In this document: piece by piece, positions 58,253-64,000 of the stretch
Layout of the letters: each line of letters opens with the position of its first letter
Position numbering within the stretch: the stretch's first letter is position 1
Source of the DNA: Luteimonas sp. JM171
GTDB taxonomy: Bacteria > Pseudomonadota > Gammaproteobacteria > Xanthomonadales > Xanthomonadaceae
Assembly (NCBI RefSeq): GCF_001717465.1
Contig: NZ_CP017074.1
Coordinates: forward strand, 821,641 to 885,640
Reading direction: 5' to 3'
Length of the DNA stretch: 64,000 nucleotides
The notes under the pieces: model-generated
Told to the model about the DNA's origin: nothing
What the model saw: the letters and a program-made list of their open reading frames with translations, nothing else
The model's database searches: none
Position numbers and translations under genes: made by a program

Positions 58253-59512
58253 ATGAGCATCGACGCCCCCCGCTCCGATTTCTCCCTGCCGGACTGGATC
58301 AACAGCGCGCTCCAGCGCTTCCGCGACCTGGCCTCGCCCGCGCAGGGCTTCGACGAAGCCATCACCGGCGCCAACGGCCGCGGCGTGGAGTTCCAACACG
58401 ATCCGGCGAGCACCCGCATCAGCGATGAATCCAGCGTCCGCCAGCGCACCACCTGGACGGGGACCACCGAAGTCACGGCCAGCGTGCGCGGCCACGACAG
58501 CGGGCCAATCCCGGTCACCTACCACGCCAACGCCGTGCGCTCGCAGGCCACGCCCGAGGCGATGCAGGCGCTCAACCCGATGGATCCGGACACCTGGCCG
58601 CCCGGCACCAGCGTGGAGCTGCGCGGCGGCGACTTCACCGGCACCGCGTTCGAAGACACCTTCCGCAACCTCGCCGACGCCAACGGCATCGAGGACATCA
58701 GCGAGGTCCGGCTGGTGGTGAGCAAGAGCACCATCACCAAGGCCACGCCGGTGCCCGAGCTGCGGATCATGTCCGGCCACGCGCACGTGTTCGATACCCC
58801 GTTCGAGACCGCCTACGCCGCGCCCGCGACCGACCGCGAGGACTTCTCGATCCACACCCTGGTGCAGCGCGATCCCACCTCGCCCGGGCAGCGCGCCGAC
58901 TTCAACCACCTGCTGGTCACCGGCACCCAGCCGGACGGCACCATCGGCGTGAGCGAGACGGTGAGCGCGAGCTCCATCAACGGCCTGATCACCGACGTGG
59001 CCAGCGGCGAGGTCAACGACATCACCTGGACCTTCGACCGCGAAGGCCGCCCGGTGCACGCCGAGGGCACCCTGACCTGGACGCCTGGCAGCAGCCGCTA
59101 CCGCGCCGGCGACCGCACCGAATCCACCGCCCAGAGCGATTTCCGCAAGGACAATGGCCTGGGCAGCGACCACCACACCGGCCACTTGTTCGCCTACCGC
59201 TTCGTGCACGGGCACGGCCCGGTGAACATGTTCCCGCAGCAGGCCAACTTCAACACCGGCCCCTATGCGCGCATGGAGCAGGAGTGGGCCGACTGGCTGG
59301 ACCACGGCATGGACATCGACGTGCGCATTGAACTGGCGCCTGCCGGCGCGCAGTTCCCCGAGCAGGTGATCGTGGATTACACCGTGACCGATCCGGAGAG
59401 CGGCGCCGTGGTGTACGACCCGCAGACCACCGTCTTCGACAACGAAGCCGGCCAGTACTTCAGCAACATCCGGCCGGACGCCATGGACGACATGATCAGC
59501 CACGCCAGCTGA
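58253..59512 (+). CDS. DNA/RNA non-specific endonuclease domain protein (predicted toxin)
   Basis: A 419-residue protein with two parts. The N-terminal about 280 residues match nothing I recognise; they have a beta-rich look, no signal peptide and no membrane segment. The C-terminal part (about 290-419) fits the DNA/RNA non-specific endonuclease NS_2 type: DHHTGHLFAYRF at 306-317 with the catalytic-type His311, NMFPQQANFNTGPYARMEQ with metal-binding-type Asn about 332-334, then WADWLDHG and a VIVDYTVTDPESG strand. In B. subtilis the same domain is the toxin of YeeF. A small gene 13 bases downstream resembles its immunity partner YezG. Delivery route (T6SS or other) is unknown. Confidence 0.82.
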   Translation: MSIDAPRSDFSLPDWINSALQRFRDLASPAQGFDEAITGANGRGVEFQHDPASTRISDESSVRQRTTWTGTTEVTASVRGHDSGPIPVTYHANAVRSQATPEAMQALNPMDPDTWPPGTSVELRGGDFTGTAFEDTFRNLADANGIEDISEVRLVVSKSTITKATPVPELRIMSGHAHVFDTPFETAYAAPATDREDFSIHTLVQRDPTSPGQRADFNHLLVTGTQPDGTIGVSETVSASSINGLITDVASGEVNDITWTFDREGRPVHAEGTLTWTPGSSRYRAGDRTESTAQSDFRKDNGLGSDHHTGHLFAYRFVHGHGPVNMFPQQANFNTGPYARMEQEWADWLDHGMDIDVRIELAPAGAQFPEQVIVDYTVTDPESGAVVYDPQTTVFDNEAGQYFSNIRPDAMDDMISHAS

Positions 59513-59525
59513 TATCCTCGCCGCG

Positions 59526-59900
59526 ATGGACAGCAATGACCTGATCATGCAGATCGGCCGGAAGATCGTGAGCGATCCCAAGGTCGACGCGGAGCCCTGG
59601 GACGGCTACGCCCTGATTGCCTCGTACGGCGATGATCGTCGGGTACTCAGCGGCTTCCGCTACCGCGACGGCCAGCCGCCGGAAGCCGCCACGCCGGAAG
59701 CCAGGGACCTGGGCAACGACTTCGACGCTCTGCGCCAAGCCACCCGCGTGGACGGCAAGGACCCGTGGGGGGCCTGCGTGATCCGCATCGTCGCCGCCAC
59801 CGGCAAGATCACCGCCGACTTCGCCTACGAGGCGGCGGAGCAGTGGGACATCACGCCGGCCACCCTGGCCGAAGTCTCCGAGCGCGCGCGCCCGGGCTGA
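59526..59900 (+). CDS. Predicted YezG-like (DUF600) immunity protein
   Basis: A 124-residue acidic cytoplasmic protein (opens MDSNDLIMQIGRKIVSDPKV; then AEPWDGYALIASYGDDRRV). The pattern of an N-terminal helix followed by a W-[ED]-x-[YL] strand and a five-stranded sheet recalls the YezG/DUF600 family, which neutralises NS_2 endonuclease toxins. Its location directly downstream of a predicted endonuclease toxin supports an immunity role. Similarity by eye is modest, so the call depends mostly on gene pairing. Alternative: an unrelated small conserved protein. Confidence 0.6.
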   Translation: MDSNDLIMQIGRKIVSDPKVDAEPWDGYALIASYGDDRRVLSGFRYRDGQPPEAATPEARDLGNDFDALRQATRVDGKDPWGACVIRIVAATGKITADFAYEAAEQWDITPATLAEVSERARPG

Positions 59901-59941
59901 GCGCTTGCTACGCTATCGCGCCCGCCCTCACGAGTACCGCC

Positions 59942-60424
59942 ATGCCCTCCTTTGATGTCGTCTCCGAAGTCGACGGCCACGAGCTGACCAACGCCGTTGA
60001 CCAGGCCAACCGTGAGCTGGCCAACCGCTTCGACTTCAAGGGCGTGGAGGCCAGCTTCGAGCTGGAAGATGAAGTCATCACCCAGTCCGCGCCGAGCGAG
60101 TTCCAGCTCAAGCAGATGACCGACATCCTGAGGGCGCGGCTGATCGCGCGCGGCATCGACGCCCGCTGCCTGGAGTTCGGCGACGTCGAGACCAACCTGG
60201 CCGGCGCGCGCCAGAAGATCAGCGTCAAGCAGGGCATCGAGCGCGAGCTGGCCAAGAAGCTGCAGGCCACGCTCAAGGAAGCCAAGCTCAAGGTCGACAG
60301 CCAGATCAATGGCGACAAGCTGCGCGTCAACGGCAAGAAGCGCGACGACCTGCAGGCCGCGATCGCCCTGCTCAAGGCCGGCGAATTCGAACGCCCGCTG
60401 CAGTTCGACAACTTCCGCGACTAG
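59942..60424 (+). CDS. yajQ: YajQ-family nucleotide-binding protein
   Basis: A 160-residue protein of the YajQ family with two ferredoxin-like domains. PSFDVVSEVDGHELTNAVDQ, ANRFDFKGVEA and SQINGDKLRVNGKKRDDLQ are diagnostic. In Xanthomonas the YajQ protein XC_3703 binds cyclic di-GMP and influences virulence through a LysR regulator, so a similar signalling role is likely here. The start MPSFDVVSE at 59942 gives the normal length. Confidence 0.95.
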   Translation: MPSFDVVSEVDGHELTNAVDQANRELANRFDFKGVEASFELEDEVITQSAPSEFQLKQMTDILRARLIARGIDARCLEFGDVETNLAGARQKISVKQGIERELAKKLQATLKEAKLKVDSQINGDKLRVNGKKRDDLQAAIALLKAGEFERPLQFDNFRD

Positions 60425-60425
60425 T

Positions 60426-60656
60426 TCACCGGCCTTCCGGCCAGGCGTAGGACTCCAGCCGCCCGCACTCCGGGCAGCGGAAGATGGTGATCGGCATCCG
60501 CGCCGCCTTGTCCACCTTCAGGCCGGTCCACCAGGACTTCTCCGGCTCACCCGGGGCCCAGTGCCCGCGGAGCGCACCGCCATGGGTGTTATCGAGCCCG
60601 TAGCCCGGCTCCATCGGCCGCCTGCATTGCCTGCACTCGGGCTGTTGCTGTTTCAA
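60426..60656 (-). CDS. Small zinc-ribbon protein (PF20097-like)
   Basis: A 76-residue protein with two CxxC knuckles, ECRQCRRPMEPGYGLD at the start and FRCPECGRLESYA at the end, forming a zinc ribbon. The pattern fits a family of short uncharacterised zinc-ribbon proteins. It starts at TTG preceded by a very strong AGGGGAGGAG ribosome site. It is convergent with yajQ, separated from the yajQ stop by one base. No function is known. Confidence 0.75.
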   Translation of the reverse strand: MKQQQPECRQCRRPMEPGYGLDNTHGGALRGHWAPGEPEKSWWTGLKVDKAARMPITIFRCPECGRLESYAWPEGR

Positions 60657-60754
60657 TCGTCTCCTCCCCTAAGTGAATGGAACCCGGCCCCAACCGCCAC
60701 GGCAACCGGAATGGCCACCACCTGCCCGACGACCAGGACGCCTCCATCTGCGGA

Positions 60755-61024
60755 TCACGCACTACCGAACGGCTTGGCCACCAACCAGGCCACACCGCAC
60801 AGGATCAAAAAGCCGAGCCCCCAGACCAGCACCGTCTCCAGCGTCGAAGCCTCTTCCTGGTCGCCGGCGGCAGTTTCCGGGAACCGCCCGAGCGTCACCG
60901 CGCGCCATACCGGCCAGCCGACGTACCAGGGCACCCACAGCACCACGACCTCCCAGGCCAGCCACAGGATGAAACGCCCCGCGGCAATGAGCGGCCTGGA
61001 CAGCGGATCAAATATTTCGCTCAT
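60755..61024 (-). CDS. Small two-helix membrane protein, 89 residues
   Basis: An 89-residue protein with two hydrophobic segments (about residues 15-40, rich in Trp and Val, and 66-84), a short loop of RFPETAAGDQEEAS between them and no recognised family. It lies 98 bases before the zinc-ribbon gene on the same strand. A membrane role is all that can be said. Confidence 0.65.
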   Translation of the reverse strand: MSEIFDPLSRPLIAAGRFILWLAWEVVVLWVPWYVGWPVWRAVTLGRFPETAAGDQEEASTLETVLVWGLGFLILCGVAWLVAKPFGSA

Positions 61025-61151
61025 CGCGCTCCCCCGCTTCTAGAGAAACCAACACCAACCCGACACGCAGCACCGTAACGCCCGCCATCTCGATTCCATC
61101 CACGACGCATCTTCATGCTCCAAATGCATGGCGGCTCCCCGGCTCCCTAAC

Positions 61152-62321
61152 TCAGTCAACCTCCAAGCCCGATACAAGCTGCTCTCGGATCATCCAGACG
61201 GCTTCGATGCGATCAGCGTTTGGATAGCCCCGGTTCGCGAGCAGCACGACGCCGAATTTCTCTGCGGGTACGAACGCCACGTACGCGCCGAAGCCACCAG
61301 TCGAGCCGGTCTTGTTGAAGAAGTAGCCGCCATCTCCGTCCTGTTCGTCCAGACGATAGGCCGGCTGCGGTTCGAACGCCATTTCCCTGGCGTTGCCACC
61401 AAGCAACCACTCGCGCGAGACGGCCTGCGGATATCGCTCCCAGCCCAGGCCCTGCTCCACCGGCCCGGCACGGAAGTATCCGCCTTGCGTCACCTCCACC
61501 GCCCGGCGCATCGCCGGTTCAAGCGGGCCCGGATCGATGTTCCCCAGCACGAAGCGGACCAGATCCGAAACCGTCGTCTTGACGCCGTACGCCGGCGCGG
61601 CGAGCGGACCCGGGCCCACCCGGACCGGCCTGTCATTGCGATAGCCCCAGGCGTAGTCCGCCATCCTGTGCGCGGGCACGTGGATGAAGGTGTCGGCCAT
61701 GCCGAACGCGCCGAACACCGTCGACTGCATCAGCTCGGCGAAGTCGCCATCCATTGCACTGGCCGTCACCACGCCGAGCAGGCCGGGACTGGGATTGGAG
61801 TAATCCCGCCGCGTCCCCGGCGGCGCCGATGGCTCCCAGCCGCGGAAGTAGTCCATGGCGGCGGCGTCGTCCCCCACCTCGCCGGGGAACTGCAGCGGGA
61901 AGCCGCCGGCGGTGTACGTACCCAGATGGAGCAAGGTGGCCTGGTCGATCGGCCTGCCCTTCAATTCGGGCAGGTGCTCGCCCGGGTGATCCTCAAGCGA
62001 CAGCTCGCCGCTCGCCTGTGCGTACGCGGCCAGCGTTGCGGTAAAGACCTTGCTGACGGAACCGATCTCGAAAAGCGTTGTGTCGGTGACCGGCGCGCCG
62101 GTTTCCTTTGAAGCGACGCCATACAGGAAAACATGCGGCTCGCCATCGACGATCACCCCCACGGCCATGCCGGGGACATCGTGCTCGGCCATCAGCGGCA
62201 GGATCGCAGTGTCAACCACGGCCTGTACCCGCGCGGCATCTTCAGCTGCCGAAGCCGTCGGCGGAAAAAGGCAGGCGAGCGCAAGCAATGGCCCGGAGGC
62301 AAGAACCCTGGCGATGGTCAT
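61152..62321 (-). CDS. Class C beta-lactamase (AmpC type)
   Basis: A 389-residue periplasmic serine beta-lactamase. It has a signal peptide (ending TASAAED), the nucleophile motif S88-VS-K91 (EIGSVSKVF), Y174-S-N176 in GTRRDYSNPSPG and the KTGS box at 337-340. The strings LGTYTAGGFPLQFPGEV and GFGAYVAFVPAEKFGVVLLA belong to true AmpC enzymes. It should hydrolyse cephalosporins and penicillins. No divergent ampR-type regulator is adjacent. The neighbour at 62360 encodes a secreted hypothetical protein. Confidence 0.93.
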   Translation of the reverse strand: MTIARVLASGPLLALACLFPPTASAAEDAARVQAVVDTAILPLMAEHDVPGMAVGVIVDGEPHVFLYGVASKETGAPVTDTTLFEIGSVSKVFTATLAAYAQASGELSLEDHPGEHLPELKGRPIDQATLLHLGTYTAGGFPLQFPGEVGDDAAAMDYFRGWEPSAPPGTRRDYSNPSPGLLGVVTASAMDGDFAELMQSTVFGAFGMADTFIHVPAHRMADYAWGYRNDRPVRVGPGPLAAPAYGVKTTVSDLVRFVLGNIDPGPLEPAMRRAVEVTQGGYFRAGPVEQGLGWERYPQAVSREWLLGGNAREMAFEPQPAYRLDEQDGDGGYFFNKTGSTGGFGAYVAFVPAEKFGVVLLANRGYPNADRIEAVWMIREQLVSGLEVD

Positions 62322-62359
62322 GGCTGTTCCGTCCGTCTGCACCAGTTACAGCCCAAGGC

Positions 62360-62953
62360 CTACCGCTCCCATATTCCTGACTCGTACATCAGCCGCAGCG
62401 TGTAGTTGACCTGCAGAGTCTGGTTGCTGCCACAGGCGATCCTCGTCGCTGGACCGTCCGACGGCTCAACCACGACGGCCGAATCGCCCCTCAGCGCATC
62501 CACGAGGGTGTACCTGCTTTCCCCACGCATGAACTCGACGGCGGCATCTCCATTGGAAGAAGCCATGAAGGCGAACACACCTGCCGGCGGCCGCTTTTCC
62601 TCCGGATGGACCACCATCGTCGATCCCCCGCGCGAGGCCCGGTACTGCATGTAGCCATGGTCACCGACCCTGGCCGATCCGCGCGATGAGCACAGCGCAT
62701 GCTCCTGGTCGTCCGCCTGGCAGGACCACAGCGTCACCTCATCGCTTTCGCACAGGGGACTTGGGGGGTAGTACTGGCTGTGATCCTCCCAGGTGGCCGA
62801 CCGGATCAGGGACCCAGGCGTCGGCTCCTGCGAAGCCGCCGGCGGCGTGATCACCGCAAGCAGCGCTGCGCAAAGCAGCAGCGCGGATGATTTCAGGGCC
62901 GATCGCGCAGTCGTGGTCCAGTGCGGGAAGAGCGGGTCGGATATCCCGCTCAC
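62360..62953 (-). CDS. Hypothetical secreted protein, 197 residues
   Basis: A 197-residue protein with an N-terminal membrane/signal segment (SALLLCAALLAVITPP, then AAS) and a beta-rich mature part with several Cys (CESDEVTLWSCQADD; ALCSSRG; ATRIACGSNQ). The C-terminus is NYTLRLMYESGIWER. I recognise no family. It starts at a GTG overlapping the stop of the GFA gene (GTGA), so the two are coupled. It lies 38 bases before the beta-lactamase start. Confidence 0.7.
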   Translation of the reverse strand: MSGISDPLFPHWTTTARSALKSSALLLCAALLAVITPPAASQEPTPGSLIRSATWEDHSQYYPPSPLCESDEVTLWSCQADDQEHALCSSRGSARVGDHGYMQYRASRGGSTMVVHPEEKRPPAGVFAFMASSNGDAAVEFMRGESRYTLVDALRGDSAVVVEPSDGPATRIACGSNQTLQVNYTLRLMYESGIWER

Positions 62954-63363
62954 GATTGCTCCCGCGTGTCGCCCGCCCCCGACTCGAACTGCTCGAAGAC
63001 CTGCTGCCCCGTCAGCTTCCGGGTCTGGTTCTTGAACTCATAGAAGCCGGGCTTCTGGTCAATGAAGATCTCGTTGGTCAGCTTGAACGCCTGATCCTGG
63101 AACAGCCCCGCAGAGAGGATGTATTCGCCGGTGGGTAGCAGGTGATAGAACAGGTGCGTCCCGCAAACCGCGCAAAAGCCGCGCTCGGCCCAGTCGGAGG
63201 AGGGGTAGACGGTAGGGGCACCGGAAAACTGCACCTCCTTCCCCACATGGACCGCGAACATCGGCCCGCCCCACCGGCGACACGTGGTGCAGTGGCACAG
63301 CCCGACTTCACCGTGCCCGGGCGCCTTCACTCCCACTGCGCCGCACAAACAGGAACCTTCCAT
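62950..63363 (-). CDS. GFA (glutathione-dependent formaldehyde-activating)-fold protein
   Basis: A 137-residue zinc-binding protein of the GFA/CENP-V superfamily. The seven Cys are in the conserved places: SCLCGAVGV, LCHCTTCRRWGG and FCAVCGTHLFY. Family members bind two zinc ions; the formaldehyde-activating role of the founding member is doubted for most relatives. It has no link to the frm operon at 23-25 kb. It is followed by the hypothetical secreted gene in a coupled pair. Confidence 0.9.
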   Translation of the reverse strand: MEGSCLCGAVGVKAPGHGEVGLCHCTTCRRWGGPMFAVHVGKEVQFSGAPTVYPSSDWAERGFCAVCGTHLFYHLLPTGEYILSAGLFQDQAFKLTNEIFIDQKPGFYEFKNQTRKLTGQQVFEQFESGAGDTREQS

Positions 63364-63619
63364 AGCGCGCTCTCCTCGTTGGGAGTTTGAACGTAAATGA
63401 CCCGGGCCCCTGGCTCAACTGCAACCGCCGGGTTCCCCGTCAGCACCGGCCCTTTTTCCTGTGACCGGTCGAGCGCCTGGTGAGCATGGTGAAGTCATCC
63501 AGACCTTCGCCCCCTCCCTTGGGGCGAGGAGATCAAGTTCATCTGCCCGCTCGGCCGTTTCCCGCAAAAAGCAGCTGTTCACGGAAAGATTGACGATGCT
63601 GCCACCGTAAGCTTCCCCG
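63364..63619. other. Intergenic stretch beside the IS remnant, 256 bases
   Basis: No gene is visible between the GFA gene and the transposase fragment. I see no promoter or hairpin that I would defend. The sequence just after the transposase stop (63600-63619) probably belongs to the IS end, but no terminal inverted repeat can be confirmed because the other end is outside the window. Confidence 0.4.
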
Positions 63620-63972
63620 TCAAGCACAGAGTTCAAAAGTAGAACCTCCGGTGCGTTGGTAACGGTATTCGCTGGGCGTCAGGTTGCCCAGCGATTCGTG
63701 GGATCGCTCCTCGTTGTACTCGAGCATCCACCAGTACGCCGCTTCGCGGACATCATCGAGGCGTGCGAACAGGTGCTGGTCCAGGACCTCCTCTCGGAAG
63801 GTCCGGTTGAAGCGCTCGATGTAGGCGTTCTGGTTGGGCTTGCCGGGCTGGATGTATTGGATGGCCATGGCGTTGGCCTTGGCCCACTGAATGAAGGTCT
63901 CGCCCAGGAATTCGGGACCGTTGTCGGTGCGCAACACCTGCGGCAGGCCGTGATCGCGCTTGAGCTGCTCTA
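63620..63972 (-). pseudogene. IS3-family transposase OrfB, C-terminal part, interrupted
   Basis: About 115 residues of the catalytic integrase core of an IS3-family transposase: LKRDHGLPQVLRTDNGPEFL with the second catalytic Asp, IQPGKPNQNAYIERFNRTFR with the catalytic Glu, then EYNEERSHESLGNLTPSEY and a C-terminal TGGSTFELCA. The reading frame meets a stop where unrelated sequence begins at about 63974. The N-terminal part and OrfA are not in the window. It appears to have been broken by insertion of another element. Confidence 0.85.
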
Positions 63973-63974
63973 AG

Positions 63975-64000
63975 TGTCACCGCCGACGTAAAACTGACCC
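63975..64000. mobile_element. End of a second insertion sequence (IS21-like) leaving the window
   Basis: The last 26 bases start with TGTCACCGCC and contain AAAACTGACCC, resembling the multi-repeat, TG-initiated ends of IS21-family elements. They begin exactly where the IS3 transposase frame is lost. No ORF of the second element is inside the window, so the family call is tentative. Confidence 0.5.

Noticed and set aside
58253..59512. The toxin gene as a type IV secretion (XVIPCD-type) effector of xanthomonads
   Set aside because: Those effectors carry a conserved C-terminal domain with a Gln-rich tail, while here the nuclease domain itself occupies the C-terminus.

Overview
The window is GC-rich, densely coded DNA from a Gram-negative gammaproteobacterium, most likely of the family Xanthomonadaceae (Lysobacteraceae; Luteimonas- or Lysobacter-like). 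The pointers are two TonB-dependent receptors, a copLAB-type copper operon with a CopL leader protein, a glutaredoxin-rhodanese fusion, a YajQ protein, plant-type glutamate-cysteine ligase and the rpsU-yqeY-dnaG group. No rRNA, tRNA, CRISPR array or prophage was recognised. Intergenic gaps are all shorter than 300 bases.

Layout. 1-7922: the start of a TonB receptor, two divergent gamma-glutamyltransferases, an FAD amino-acid dehydrogenase, a LysR regulator and an M14 carboxypeptidase lipoprotein, which look like one catabolic locus for gamma-glutamyl or D-amino-acid compounds. 7964-13471: rsgA, a GDSL hydrolase, a methyltransferase, a polysaccharide deacetylase, the Grx4-rhodanese fusion, a DUF924 gene and a frameshifted DUF411 gene. 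13530-14554: remains of hutU (urocanate hydratase). 14655-17977: copL-copA-copB. 18056-22969: AMP nucleosidase, a pair of secreted amidohydrolases (the second without its metal ligands), a 50-residue membrane protein behind a perfect FNR-type box, and a Dph6-like protein. 23030-25360: the formaldehyde detoxification operon frmR-frmA-fghA with a G-tract operator. 25505-31127: serine hydrolase lipoprotein, alcohol dehydrogenase, small DMT transporter, pyrimidine-dimer glycosylase family protein, glutathione transferase and MATE pump. 31134-39492: housekeeping genes ppc, gshA and engB, cytochrome c4, two DsbA paralogues and an EEP-family protein. 39535-43314: second TonB receptor and a TSUP transporter. 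43431-54394: lytic transglycosylase, cca, an AmgK-like kinase, VanZ, MidA-like methyltransferase, a membrane protein, a pteridine reductase/HPPK-like/folB cluster, a MscS channel and tsaD. 54532-58122: rpsU, yqeY, yihY, dnaG. 58253-59900: a predicted DNA/RNA non-specific endonuclease toxin with an adjacent YezG-like immunity gene, in the place where rpoD commonly follows dnaG. 59942-63363: yajQ, two small genes, a class C beta-lactamase and a GFA-family protein. 63600-64000: the 3' part of an IS3-family transposase, apparently broken by the end of a second, IS21-like element that leaves the window.

The items most worth a second look are the endonuclease toxin-immunity pair, the gamma-glutamyl/D-amino-acid locus with its palindromic intergenic operator, the FNR-box small membrane protein, the amidohydrolase pair with an apparent pseudo-enzyme, and the broken genes (hutU, DUF411, nested IS). 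All assignments come from reading motifs by eye; no database search was run.
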